A stretch of DNA of 64,000 nucleotides from Exiguobacterium acetylicum (GCF_022170825.1 NZ_CP081878.1:1390001-1454000); one strand, 5' to 3'. Positions 34,598 to 44,004 are shown, counted from the stretch's first letter. Numbers and translations are program-made. The notes: generated from the letters alone by a model not told the origin.

Positions 34598-36865
34598 TTA
34601 GAGAGAGGTAGTCTTCAAAACATCTTGTGTTTGAAGTAATGTAACAAATGCGTCAAAATCGATAGGACGAGAGAATAGGTAGCCTTGACCGATCGTACAT
34701 CCATAGGAAGTGAGAACCTCTTTTTGTTCAATCGTTTCTATCCCTTCCGCTACGACGGTTAAATTAAGATTCAAGCCGAGCTCGATGATCGTCTTGACCA
34801 TAGGCGATTTTTGATTAGGAGTCAGACGATCGATGAACGACTTATCGATTTTCAATGTATCAATCGGAAGTTGCTCGAGTACATTTAAGGAAGAATACCC
34901 TGTTCCGAAGTCATCGATGGATGTTTTAATCTGCGAGGTCTTCAAACATTGCAAAATCGAAACGCTCTCTTTGATGTTTTGAACAATGCTCTCTGTAATC
35001 TCAAGCTCGAGCCACTGCGGGTCAAGAGATGTCTCTTCAAGAATCTCGATGACACGCTGACAGAAGTTTGGATTTTGGAATTGAAGAACAGAAACATTGA
35101 CCGATAGAAGCAAAGGTTCGAATCCTAAAAGCTGAAGTTGTTTACTTTGGTAGGTCGCAGTGAATAGGACCCACTCCCCGATTTCATTGATCAGACCAGC
35201 TTCTTCAGCGATTGGAATGAACTCAGCTGGTGAAATCCATCCGAACTTTGGATGATGCCAACGGAGCAATGCTTCCATACCAATGATTCTCCCAGAACGA
35301 AGATTGACTTTAGGTTGATAGTAGACACTTAATTGTTGCTCACGTATTGCATTTCGTAAGTATGATTCAATTTCAAGCTTTCGTACTAAGTTGGATTGAA
35401 GTTCAGTTCCATAGTAAACGAATGTGTAATTTCCATTCTGTTTAGCTTGATAAAGAGCTTCAGCTGTATGAGCCTGTATTTCTTCGATCGTCAAACTTTG
35501 GTCAGGAAATATACTGACACCACTATGCGCTACAATATTCAATTCTAACTCCTTTAAACGGATAGGTGCTGCAAGATGAATGAATATCTTTTCATTCACA
35601 ACAGTGATACTAGATTTCTCTGTTTTTAGAAGCACAATCATAAACTCATCTTCACTGTACCGATACATTTTAAAATTCTCTTTCAATACATGTTTTAAGC
35701 GGAAAGATACTTCTTTCATGATCTGTTCCCCGACATGATGCCCGAAAATATCTGTGTACATTCGAATCCGTTCTACTTGAAGCAATATGAAGGCAAGCGG
35801 TGCATGTTCATCTTTGAGGCTATTTTTAGTGTCTAGTAAAAAAGATGCACGATTGCCTAGGCTCGTTAATGGATCGATATATGCGATTTGGTTTAATTCT
35901 GCTAATAATTCACTATTTTTCATGACAGTAAAAGCTTGTCTAATAATGATAAGAAGAAAAATCATGATCCATCCTGTACTTAAGGCATTTAAATTCCAAG
36001 CATAGCTTTGCATCATTAGGATGGAGAGGATCAAGATGCTCGAATAAGGAAAGATAAATTCTTTCTTTGTTGAAACATCAAGAGCAAATGGATCAATCAT
36101 ACTTTCTTGTCTTGGCTCTTTTTCATGATATCGAGCAGTGTAACCGATAAATAGTAATGCGATAGTCCAAATCAAATCGACACTGCCACCTGATATATAG
36201 CTGTTCTTAATTGTAAATTGTGCAAAAGTGATATCTCCGATGACTTGTAAAAATAAACCGATGATCAAATAAGTCAAATATACATTTTGTTTGTTGAATA
36301 GAATTAAATAATATAGCGTAATTATAAAAAAAAGAATTCCTAAATCTGCAATTTGGAAAAGAAATATATGGACGCTGTACCACAGAGACTGCTGATTAAT
36401 CTGATAGAGCGGATAAAGCAGGTAATGATAACTAATTGAAGTCGCGGCTATCATATAAATCATTGTATTAAAGAAGAATGCCGAATTTGAAAATTTTCTC
36501 GTTTGATTCAAAAGTTGATTTAACAGTGCAGCAAAGTAGAAAAAGTAGGAGCAGACCCAAGTTAAGGATGATAAGTCCGGTGTAACCATGACATGATTCT
36601 TAACAAGTAAGATGATCCAAACAAGTGTGCCAAGGGCGGAAAAACTCGTTCCAAGACCTAAAAACATCCAAAAACGTTTAGAAGAGTCATTTTTAAAATA
36701 ACTTTTTATAATCCAACTCGTACTTAAAATACCTACGAACAACTGGACCGTGTTTAATAGAACCAACCGCATCCATTCAGATCCTTCAAAAAAATGGTTC
36801 CCATACCAAAATAATAAACCAATTCCGATGGACAGAAGGAAGGGGTAACTTATAGTTGTACGCAA
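34598..36865 (-). CDS. Membrane-bound GGDEF-EAL protein, probable c-di-GMP phosphodiesterase
   Basis: A 755-residue protein: about eight membrane helices (1-310), a GGDEF domain (330-490) whose active site is degenerate (SEDEF), then an EAL domain (500-750). The EAL catalytic motifs are intact: MEALLRW, ITESIVQN, DDFGTGYSSL and LKIDKSF. So it should degrade c-di-GMP, with the GGDEF part acting as a GTP-sensing regulator at most. The start is TTG at 36865 with GGAGG 8 bases upstream. The sensor region is related to that of the cyclase at 32500. Confidence 0.93.
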   Translation of the reverse strand: MRTTISYPFLLSIGIGLLFWYGNHFFEGSEWMRLVLLNTVQLFVGILSTSWIIKSYFKNDSSKRFWMFLGLGTSFSALGTLVWIILLVKNHVMVTPDLSSLTWVCSYFFYFAALLNQLLNQTRKFSNSAFFFNTMIYMIAATSISYHYLLYPLYQINQQSLWYSVHIFLFQIADLGILFFIITLYYLILFNKQNVYLTYLIIGLFLQVIGDITFAQFTIKNSYISGGSVDLIWTIALLFIGYTARYHEKEPRQESMIDPFALDVSTKKEFIFPYSSILILSILMMQSYAWNLNALSTGWIMIFLLIIIRQAFTVMKNSELLAELNQIAYIDPLTSLGNRASFLLDTKNSLKDEHAPLAFILLQVERIRMYTDIFGHHVGEQIMKEVSFRLKHVLKENFKMYRYSEDEFMIVLLKTEKSSITVVNEKIFIHLAAPIRLKELELNIVAHSGVSIFPDQSLTIEEIQAHTAEALYQAKQNGNYTFVYYGTELQSNLVRKLEIESYLRNAIREQQLSVYYQPKVNLRSGRIIGMEALLRWHHPKFGWISPAEFIPIAEEAGLINEIGEWVLFTATYQSKQLQLLGFEPLLLSVNVSVLQFQNPNFCQRVIEILEETSLDPQWLELEITESIVQNIKESVSILQCLKTSQIKTSIDDFGTGYSSLNVLEQLPIDTLKIDKSFIDRLTPNQKSPMVKTIIELGLNLNLTVVAEGIETIEQKEVLTSYGCTIGQGYLFSRPIDFDAFVTLLQTQDVLKTTSL

Positions 36866-36981
36866 AGATTGTTCCTCCCTTATGTTTAAATAGCTTTCAA
36901 ATAAGTATCGGATATATTAGATTTATATTTAACATAATGTTCTAATGTCATTTAGAATTAAAAAATGGTTCCTAGTACGGT

Positions 36982-37044
36982 AAAGAACTAAAAATAAACC
37001 TAGATCTCTCAATTGAGTAGATCTAGGTTTATTTTTAGTTCTTT
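36982..37044. terminator. Long perfect inverted repeat between two minus-strand genes
   Basis: 26-bp perfect arms (36982-37007 and 37019-37044) around a loop that is itself palindromic (CTCAATTGAG). It probably ends the operon 37103-38953; its unusual length is noted among the findings. Confidence 0.7.
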
Positions 37045-37102
37045 ATTGTTTTTTTAAATCTCTTAGTGTAAACGACCAAAAAACTTTTTATCGTTATGTC
37101 TA

Positions 37103-38277
37103 TTAATTTGAAACTTTCAAGTTTACAACTTGGTACGTCGTTTTCGTTCCATTCGTGATGCTATACGCCAGTACACCGTCCTGGTAAAGAGGAAGGGATA
37201 CCAACTCTTCAAAGTCCGTCAGGGGAGCAACCGTCTTCGCTTTTAGGTCCGCGTACATCAACTGATTGATACCTTCGCGGAAGATGACTTGTGTGTTCGA
37301 GAGAAAACGAATGCCACTAATCGTCGTCTGGGCACTTGAAGCGGAATAGTTCAGCGTCTTTTGGTCCAATCCGATGGGCTGGAAAATGGCGTCGCCCTCT
37401 GTGCCAAGAGCGAAATAGGTGCCGCTGCGACTGAAATCAATCAATCCGGACAACTCTTTTTTATACGCACCATCCAGAGTTTCAAGCACTAGGACGTTCT
37501 TTCCGTTTTTGTAGTGAGACGTGTATAAGGTCACGCCGTCATCGCTATCGCGGTGCTCGTACGTGAACAGACCATCTCGTGTTTTCCTGTTTTTAAAATG
37601 AAGGACTGGAGTGGCGTGATCTTTCCGGTTTTTAACGAATAAGACTTTAACGTGGAAATCGTTTTTTGTTCAGTCGCTTCCTGCGTGATCCAGGACGCAC
37701 GTGTTGACGTGACATCGATATGCGGCGGGGACGTATCGAAACGACTTTCGCCAGCATCAAGTGTCGTCACCTGATTCGTCGTAATCTTCAGTTGGCGAAT
37801 CGACCACTTCACACCGGTCTTTGTCGGCTGTTCCGTTTCGACCCATAGTAAAAACTCACCTGTACCCGTCATCATCGGGATTGCACTCTTCGTCGCACGG
37901 ACGATTTTGTTATACTTTCGTTTTGTATCGTATGTATAAATGGTGCTCTTATTTTTTTGTGGATTGAAGTAGAAAATTTGGTCGTGATAAGAATACTGTG
38001 GATTGAATGAAACGTGGAGTTTACTTAGTAAAGGAGAGAGGTCGTATGTATTCGTTTGACCTAACGTGACGCGCTCTGTCTGCTTTCCTAGTTCGACCGG
38101 ATGCTGATTCGTAGCTTCGGTCGTTGCTTTCTTGGATGAAACGTTCACTTGTTCAGATGACGCGACATTTTTTTGTGCTACACGCGATGTTGCTTGTTCT
38201 TCTATTATGGAACAACCCGCTATCGTCCAAACGACGGTCGAGAGACAAAAAACGGTTGCGAATCGATGTAATTTCAT
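37103..38277 (-). pseudogene. Beta-propeller-like lipoprotein split by a -1 frameshift
   Basis: Two overlapping frames on the minus strand make one protein. The upstream part (38277-37531) starts with a signal peptide ending in the lipobox IAGC and has TolB-like repeat strands (DTKRKYNKIVRATKS, SYSLKTGKITPLQS). The downstream part (to 37103) continues the same repeat (LYTSHYKNGKNVLVLETLDG). The frames meet near 37591, where the zero frame contains att-tta-aaa, that is the slip heptamer T-TTA-AAA; a -1 shift there enters the downstream frame exactly. A one-base deletion in a homopolymer or a sequencing error is also possible. AAGGAG precedes the ATG at 38277. Confidence 0.7.
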
Positions 38278-38314
38278 ATCGGATAGCTCCTTCAAAGGTT
38301 TTCGGAAACGTAAG

Positions 38315-38653
38315 TCATTGCTGTACATCATGTGGAGAGGGAGTCGGACGACGGGTGTGAAGAAACACGAGATACCACCACTTTAATGTGTAGGCGAACA
38401 AGAAGACACACATCCATGCCCACGGTCGAAGTGTCGTCAATCCTTCGTAAAAATGTCTGAATTCTGTAATGTCAAGTCGGTACATGGAGTTCCAAATGAA
38501 TAATGCATACATGAAAAGCATTGCTAACATCGCTCGAATCGATGCTTTTTTCAAGGCTGGATGCTTGATCGCGACGAAGATTGCACTGATAAGCGTGATG
38601 AAAAAGAAAGCATAGGACAATACCCACACCCACATATCGTTGGTTGGTCCCAT
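38315..38653 (-). CDS. Small membrane protein (duplicated block A, gene 3)
   Basis: A 112-residue protein with three membrane helices. The motif FIWNSMYRLDITEFRHFYEG then LRPWAWMCVFLFAYTLKW is characteristic and reappears in a truncated copy at 44005-44240. GAAGGAAA precedes the ATG. It lies 18 bp downstream of the gene at 38672 and 37 bp upstream of the split lipoprotein gene, so all are probably one operon. Function unknown. Confidence 0.78.
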   Translation of the reverse strand: MGPTNDMWVWVLSYAFFFITLISAIFVAIKHPALKKASIRAMLAMLFMYALFIWNSMYRLDITEFRHFYEGLTTLRPWAWMCVFLFAYTLKWWYLVFLHTRRPTPSPHDVQQ

Positions 38654-38671
38654 ATGTATTTTCCTTCTCAG

Positions 38672-38953
38672 TTAATCATGGATGCGTCTAGAAGATCGTC
38701 TAAACAAAACAGAAAGAATGACATCGATCAGTAACCCGATCAAGAACCAACTGATCAAAGTCAGGATGTAGATCAGGAACAGCGGGATATGGAAGGAATC
38801 CAGCCAAGTTCCGAGGAAGGAACGTGACTCAAGTAGCCAGAAAACAGGGCTTGTGAGAAACAACAAGATGTTTTTGTCATCGTAACCGAAAGCATTAAAT
38901 AAACAGACGGCAAGTGAAAGCAAGGGAAGCCAGAAACGAAAATCTTTTCGCAT
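38672..38953 (-). CDS. Small membrane protein (duplicated block A, gene 2)
   Basis: A 93-residue protein with a first hydrophobic segment containing AVCLFNAFGYDDKN, then two more helices and a basic tail RRSSRRIHD. A truncated copy of its first 30 residues is at 44248-44340. AGGAG lies 9 bases before the ATG. The gap to the upstream pseudogene (38987) is the same as in copy B (33 bp). Function unknown. Confidence 0.75.
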   Translation of the reverse strand: MRKDFRFWLPLLSLAVCLFNAFGYDDKNILLFLTSPVFWLLESRSFLGTWLDSFHIPLFLIYILTLISWFLIGLLIDVILSVLFRRSSRRIHD

Positions 38954-38986
38954 GATTATTCATCTCCTGTTTGAGTGGGATGCGTT

Positions 38987-39420
38987 TCATTGGACTTGAA
39001 TCAAAAAAGCGGATAGACCGTCACCGCGTTCGTTCTACCGTGCACGAATTCCATAGATGTATGTTCCTTGAGCAGACGGTGCGGTGAAAACGCCATTTTT
39101 TAATGAGACCTGCTCACTTTTTGTTTTTAAATCCCATCGTACGACTTGGAGTATATATGGTTTACTATCAAAAGAGAGATGGATTTTGTCGTTTGGTGAC
39201 ACGATGACGGGTTTACTTTTTCAGTCATGTAGCGCATCGACATAAATCATGTCAGCACATTGAGCACTGAATAAACTAAACCAGCAAGAAGAATCTTGAA
39301 CAGTCGAAATGGGCTTAATGTTTATTTCGACTTATGGGTCGTAAGATTCGGTACAAAATGGTTCAAAGTAAATAAAGTAGCAATCAGTATAGCTAAACAA
39401 TCAATCAAAATATATTTCAG
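38987..39420 (-). pseudogene. Decayed copy of the small envelope protein at 44374 (duplicated block A, gene 1)
   Basis: The minus strand aligns with 44374-44811 almost throughout at the DNA level (for example GTCGTTTGGTGA-CACGATGAC, and the AAACCA-CAA region), but has an early in-frame stop (TAA after ...HKSK) and later frameshifts. The ribosome site present in copy B (GAGGAGG) has become GAGAAAA. The start codon position in both copies is CTG. The two neighbouring genes of this block remain intact. Confidence 0.82.
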
Positions 39421-39712
39421 AATAGAAGTATTTTCTCTAAGAAATCAATATCATAAAACCTATAAATAGTCATTATATGGTTTTTTTCACAAAAGACTGT
39501 TGAATCCCTTCAAATGGATGGAGAGATTTTGAATGAGTCATACGTTTCTATTTGTGACGGTTAAATGCTCGCAATTCATTGAAACCTTTTAACGACACAA
39601 ACAATCGGTTTGGTAACAACATAGAGGGCACTTCTCTTATTGAATGGAATCACTAAACAAAAATGATGATGAGTAGGTTCTTTCGAAATTGACGTTTTCG
39701 CCACATGTAGAT
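39421..39712. other. Gene-free stretch with the left edge of the block A duplication
   Basis: The sequence up to about 39520 still resembles the upstream region of copy B (GTTGAATCCCTTCAAATGG at 39499 against the related stretch at 44893). From 39520 to 39712 I see no supported feature. Confidence 0.5.
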
Positions 39713-40837
39713 TTATCCCTCATTTTTCTCAACCTGTGTCATAGGTTTATACCGTACACGATTGCGTCCTCTTCGTTTCGCCTCATAGAGTGCTCGATCA
39801 GCATCTTGAACGATATCCTGCAGGTTCTCTTTCTTGTTATGAGACTGTTCATGAAAAGCTACGCCAATCGATACGGTAATCTGAATAGGGTGCTCGTTCT
39901 TAATCTGATAGTCATAAATCGAGCTAGTTGCTCGAATGACTTCAGCCAGGTCATATGATTGGGGCAACTGTAAGTTTGGACAGACCATGATGAATTCTTC
40001 ACCTCCATAACGACCGACAATGACGGAGTCCGGACAATGGTTTTGTAATAATCTACTGATTTGACGAAGAATCGCATCGCCTTGATCGTGTCCATATACA
40101 TCATTGATACGCTTAAAATGATCGACGTCAAGCATTAAGATTGAAAAAGGAGTTTCTGTTTTTAGCAGTTGTCGAACAGATTCTTCAAGTTTTCGGCGAT
40201 TATACAGACCGGTCAACCCGTCAATTCCTGCCTCCTGGCATGCTTGATGATAGCGGGCATATTGAGCACGTATCGTTTCGAGAGAGGCATGGATTAAAAT
40301 ACCCGATCCGAAGTGAATCAATATGAATTGTAGTGTATTCGTTTCCTTCATGTGTGAAGTCGATTCTATGAAATAAATGAGAGGAAGGGAAATCAGGAGA
40401 CTCGCCGCAAGCAGAACAAAAAAACTGATTGACTGGGTGATCATTCTTTTTTTCAGAAGTATGATGACATAGAAGACTACTCCATACGTGACAACGTAAC
40501 TCATGGCATGCCAAATGTCAGTCGTCTGATAGACAAAGAGACCTTGACAAAGTTGCAAGGACACTAGCGTGATAAGTCCGACTTGATGTCCTCCATAGTA
40601 GAGGCTGACCATTAAAAATAGGATGGATAAATCGATGGAAAATCCATGAAGATCAATTGCTTTTAGAAGGACCCAAATACTTGCAGCAATCGAAAACAAA
40701 ATGAGTGAAAACAAATGATTGAAACTTTGAGAGTTCGGCTTGATGGGATAGAACCATTGAAAGAAAAAAGCACCGGAGATCAGGATTAACAATAGTGACG
40801 ACACACTGACAATGAATTGATCCATAGCATGAAGCAT
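39713..40837 (-). CDS. Membrane-bound diguanylate cyclase (GGEEF)
   Basis: A 374-residue protein with about six membrane helices (residues 5-185; the arrangement resembles a 5TM/MASE-type sensor) and a GGDEF domain with an intact variant active site RYGGEEF, plus DGLTGLYNRR and LDVDHFKRIND. The ATG at 40837 has AAAGGA 8 bases upstream; the frame is open 20 codons further. It makes c-di-GMP, adding to the enzymes at 32500 and 34598 of the same island. Confidence 0.92.
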   Translation of the reverse strand: MLHAMDQFIVSVSSLLLILISGAFFFQWFYPIKPNSQSFNHLFSLILFSIAASIWVLLKAIDLHGFSIDLSILFLMVSLYYGGHQVGLITLVSLQLCQGLFVYQTTDIWHAMSYVVTYGVVFYVIILLKKRMITQSISFFVLLAASLLISLPLIYFIESTSHMKETNTLQFILIHFGSGILIHASLETIRAQYARYHQACQEAGIDGLTGLYNRRKLEESVRQLLKTETPFSILMLDVDHFKRINDVYGHDQGDAILRQISRLLQNHCPDSVIVGRYGGEEFIMVCPNLQLPQSYDLAEVIRATSSIYDYQIKNEHPIQITVSIGVAFHEQSHNKKENLQDIVQDADRALYEAKRRGRNRVRYKPMTQVEKNEG

Positions 40838-41055
40838 CGAAAAATTCCTTTCGTGAGGAACCGTTAATAGAGAGTCATCAGTAAGTATCGGAGCCACTCA
40901 TTCAAACGATAGAAGTGGAATGGTGAAAATGATAAGAGGTGTCTAATCGATGTATCATTCTTATATCTTTAAGCATTAAGTATACGTCATATGATTATAT
41001 AGCACTATCTATTTTTTGGAATATTCTAAATTTATCGGGTAGATCAGTCATGTGC
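40838..41055. other. Intergenic region without a supported gene
   Basis: AT-rich sequence that should hold the promoter of the GGEEF gene. I see no hairpin, no conserved leader and no open frame worth calling. Confidence 0.5.
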
Positions 41056-41101
41056 AGTAAAAAGAGTGATATCTTTTTTGCGAGATATCACTCTTTTTAC
41101 T
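41056..41101 (-). terminator. Terminator of the NmrA/Rrf2 operon
   Basis: Perfect 19-bp arms (41056-41074 and 41083-41101) with a T-rich loop, downstream of the NmrA gene at 41194. Confidence 0.85.
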
Positions 41102-41193
41102 ATAGGAAAGATTTCGTTATTTAAGTGGAATTCAAGATGAATCATCCAGCTTCTCTTGAAGAAGTCATTTTCCTTTTACGAAGAATAGAGGAA

Positions 41194-42048
41194 TCAATGC
41201 TTCTCCCAGTGGGCTTGATAATCGAGAATATATTGACTTAGGGGAATCGGCTCGGTGCCTGTCACCTCACGGAATTGACGGTTCGTTCGTTTCGTGAGTC
41301 CGAGACTAATCGGGAGGTGTAACATGATGACTTCATTGACGTAACTTTTCGGATACCCTTTTTGAACCATCTTCATTTGGAAGAATGGAATCGAAGGGTT
41401 CGTGTACCGAATTGTCTTCCCTAAGAGTAGCGTCATCAGACTTGCAATCTCATGGAAACCGAAAACTTCTTCGCCATGCAACGTATAAACACGATTGAAA
41501 TGAGGGGCAGGATGTTCGAGGCAATGGATGACGAACGTTGCGATATCCCGAATGTCGATCATGCTTGTCTTCCCAAGACCAGCGGGTGTAACGATTTGCT
41601 CGTGAAAGCGAATATCATCACGCATGAAGAGATTTAAATTTTGCATGTAGTACCCGGGACGGATGATCGTAAACGGGATGCCGGTCTCTTGAATGATCTT
41701 TTCGATCGTATGGTGAGGTGTCAGCGGAAAGATAGGAACATCCTTGAACGAGAGGTAGACAATGTGGCGGACTGAGGTGAAGCGCAAATAGCGCAAAAAG
41801 AGATGAAACTGTCGTGTTGATACTTGAGATGGATACATCAAAAAGAGTTGATCGACACCTTTTAGCGCTTGTGAAAACGTTGAGATATCGGCGTAGTCCA
41901 AGTGACGATAGTGAAAAGCATTGCCGAATTTCTCAGAAGCAGCAACTGAGTCGATGACAGCCGCATGAAAGGGGATATGTTGCTTCATCATTGCATGACC
42001 GACGGCTAGTCCAACGTTTCCTGTGAATCCTGTTACTAAAATCGTCAT
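41194..42048 (-). CDS. NmrA-like SDR family NAD(P)-binding protein
   Basis: A 284-residue Rossmann-fold protein of the atypical SDR/NmrA group. The nucleotide-binding motif TGFTGNVG (residues 6-13) is intact. HIVYLSF and TIIRPGYYMQNL are typical of the group. AGGAAGG lies 9 bases before the ATG. It is a close paralogue of the protein at 42837-43715, and an Rrf2 regulator gene lies between. Such proteins act as NAD(P)-dependent reductases or as redox sensors; no substrate is visible. Confidence 0.9.
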   Translation of the reverse strand: MTILVTGFTGNVGLAVGHAMMKQHIPFHAAVIDSVAASEKFGNAFHYRHLDYADISTFSQALKGVDQLFLMYPSQVSTRQFHLFLRYLRFTSVRHIVYLSFKDVPIFPLTPHHTIEKIIQETGIPFTIIRPGYYMQNLNLFMRDDIRFHEQIVTPAGLGKTSMIDIRDIATFVIHCLEHPAPHFNRVYTLHGEEVFGFHEIASLMTLLLGKTIRYTNPSIPFFQMKMVQKGYPKSYVNEVIMLHLPISLGLTKRTNRQFREVTGTEPIPLSQYILDYQAHWEKH

Positions 42049-42100
42049 GTGTAACGTCCTTCCTGTACACTTGACTGAATGCTACTTGCTGGGAAGTAAG

Positions 42101-42520
42101 TCATGATATGTCTAAGAAAAAGTGAGGTGGTAAATCGTCCGCTAATTGCTTTATCGTAACTTGATTGAGCGTATTAAAGAAAGAAATCAGTGCCGCATCT
42201 AATAGGTGATCTAACGCACGCACCTGATAACGCGTTCCCGGGAAAAATGGACGTTCGAATAACGCTACTACATCTCCGACCCGGACAGTATGACTCAATG
42301 GGAGGAGTTGAACACCGCCTTCTCGTCCAGCATGGGTCTGTAAAAGACCTGCCTTTCTTAAAATCGATACGGTCTTCGTAAGATGTTCGTAAGAGATGTC
42401 ACATTGAAGCGAAATGTCTCTCGTCTTTACATATTCTCCTCTTCGTGCCATCGATTTCGAGGTGTGTACCAAAAAAAGTAATGTCAGTAAGCCATGTTCC
42501 GTAGCACGTTTCAACCTCAC
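42101..42520 (-). CDS. Rrf2 family transcriptional regulator, lacking the cluster cysteines
   Basis: A 139-residue winged-helix regulator. The Rrf2 pattern is seen in ATEHGLLTLLFLVH, ISLQCDISYEHLTKTVSILRKAGLL and GREGGVQLL. The three-cysteine region that binds the iron-sulphur cluster in NsrR and IscR is absent; only one Cys (LQCDI) remains. The start is GTG at 42520 with AAAGGAG 8 bases upstream; the earlier GTG at 42538 overlaps that site. It lies between two NmrA-like genes and probably regulates them. Confidence 0.88.
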   Translation of the reverse strand: MRLKRATEHGLLTLLFLVHTSKSMARRGEYVKTRDISLQCDISYEHLTKTVSILRKAGLLQTHAGREGGVQLLPLSHTVRVGDVVALFERPFFPGTRYQVRALDHLLDAALISFFNTLNQVTIKQLADDLPPHFFLDIS

Positions 42521-42556
42521 GATCGTATCTCCTTTCACTTTCGGCTGAAGAAGATA

Positions 42557-42850
42557 TTAGACAATCAAAAGACAGTACCGCGTCATGGAGGAAAAGGGCG
42601 CTTTCGTCATATATACATGCGTGTAAGAATCATCGAATGTGATCAAAGCAGAGATCAGGTGTGCACGAATGTACCGACAGGAGAGACTTCGCCGTTGAGG
42701 CGTAATCAGTTCATCTCTTCGAGAGTCGAAGTCAAGCAACAATTGCAAGGGATACTCTGTGAATATCGTCACCTGACAATGAATGCCGAGCCGATGATAA
42801 TAATCGACGATGCATTGACGAACGAATAGCGCTCGTTCATGAGTAATCAT
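42557..42850 (-). CDS. Small protein of unknown function coupled to an NmrA-like gene
   Basis: A 97-residue soluble protein starting MITHERALFVRQCIVDYYHR, with two His-rich stretches and a beta-rich middle. The ATG at 42850 has GGAGG 9 bases upstream and overlaps the end of the upstream NmrA-like gene by 14 bases, so they are translationally coupled. Some residues (ERALFVRQCIVDYY) suggest a helix that could bind a partner. No family recognised. Confidence 0.65.
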   Translation of the reverse strand: MITHERALFVRQCIVDYYHRLGIHCQVTIFTEYPLQLLLDFDSRRDELITPQRRSLSCRYIRAHLISALITFDDSYTHVYMTKAPFSSMTRYCLLIV

Positions 42851-43715
42851 ATGCTTTGCCCTCCTCTTCATTTACCCAATCGGATAGGTGGTCTTTTATA
42901 TATTGCCGAAGGGTGATCGGGCGTTCACCAATCAGTTCTAGAAAGTGGTTATCCGTCTCATCCGCTAGACCTAATAAGATCGGCACGTGAAGTTTGATGA
43001 TTTCATTGGTTTCTTCGTAAGACAATCCATGTTGGATCATAAAGGACCGGAAAAAATCAATCGACGGGTTCGTATACATGATCTCTGTTTCAAGTTCTTC
43101 TCCGAGAAGCCGGGCGACTTCGTAAAAATTGTAAGCCGCTTCACCGCTGATCGTATAGATTTTATTGAAGTGAGTGGCTGGGTTTTCAAGACACGTCATC
43201 ACGACGGTCGCTACGTCACGGGCATCAATCATGCACGTCTTACCAATTCCTGCCGGTGCGAAGAGGTGTGCATGATCTCGTAACATATCTCGCATGAATA
43301 TGTTTAAATGCTGCATGTAGTAGCTAGGACGAATGATCGTGTAGGGAATGTCGGTTTGGCGAATGACGACTTCAATACGATGATGTGGCGTGAATGGGAG
43401 AGATAGAGCGTCTTTGGCTGAGAGGTAGACGATGTGTTGCAGGGCAGTCTGTCTGAGATAATGAATAAAATATTCGAATGTCTCCAAGTCCGCGTTTGCA
43501 GGAAATTCGAGAAAGATTTGATTGCACCCGGCGAGTGCTTCTACGAACGTCGAGGCATCTTGGAGATCGAATCGACGAAAGTCAAAATGCTCTCCATATA
43601 ATTCGGAAGCGGCTTGTGGATCGGATACCCCAATGCAAAAAGGCTGTTCTTCCGTGCGCATACGTTGGCTGACGAGTTGACCGATTGGTGAAGAAAAGTC
43701 CGTAATGAAAATCAT
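42837..43715 (-). CDS. NmrA-like SDR family protein with degenerate nucleotide motif
   Basis: A 292-residue paralogue of the protein at 41194 (HHRIEVVIRQTDIPYTIIRP, GIGKTCMIDARDVATVVM and TNPSIDFFRS all align). The expected GxxGxxG of the Rossmann fold is replaced by TDFSSPIGQ, losing two glycines, so dinucleotide binding may be weak or lost, as in NmrA-type sensors. AAAGGAA precedes the ATG at 43715; the frame is open much further upstream but carries no second ribosome site. First gene of the operon running down to 41194. Confidence 0.87.
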   Translation of the reverse strand: MIFITDFSSPIGQLVSQRMRTEEQPFCIGVSDPQAASELYGEHFDFRRFDLQDASTFVEALAGCNQIFLEFPANADLETFEYFIHYLRQTALQHIVYLSAKDALSLPFTPHHRIEVVIRQTDIPYTIIRPSYYMQHLNIFMRDMLRDHAHLFAPAGIGKTCMIDARDVATVVMTCLENPATHFNKIYTISGEAAYNFYEVARLLGEELETEIMYTNPSIDFFRSFMIQHGLSYEETNEIIKLHVPILLGLADETDNHFLELIGERPITLRQYIKDHLSDWVNEEEGKAYDYS

Positions 43716-43792
43716 AGGAAAATTCCTTTCCTCTCTTAGATGAACAAAACATTGCTGATTAGGGGAAAGTAGTTCAAGAAAACTGGTAAATA

Positions 43793-43806
43793 TAATACTT
43801 GTATTA
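43793..43806. promoter_or_regulatory. Palindrome upstream of the NmrA/Rrf2 operon
   Basis: TAATACTTGTATTA has perfect 6-bp arms and sits 78-91 bp upstream of the first gene. It could be the Rrf2 operator or part of a promoter; position and symmetry are the only evidence. The rest of 43807-44004 shows no gene. Confidence 0.35.
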
Positions 43807-44004
43807 ATTAGATAATACCCTAACTTCCTTTCGAATATCGGACAAACGAGCATTTCTGTTAAAAACATAGTTTAGTCATCTAAGCGATGACCGAAGCGAA
43901 ACAGCGTGATTCAATCATCAAGTTGCCTTCATTTAATGCCTTCATGAGGAGCCAAATGAGCCATTGACTCCCTAGCTCCTTCTATGACGTTGTAATAAAC
44001 ATGT

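Noticed and set aside
39421..39712. A further gene between the pseudogene and the GGEEF gene
   Set aside because: No open frame with a ribosome site is present; only the left part resembles the flank of copy B.
42494..42829. Plus-strand frame opposite the small protein at 42557
   Set aside because: The minus-strand gene has a good ribosome site and is coupled to its upstream neighbour.
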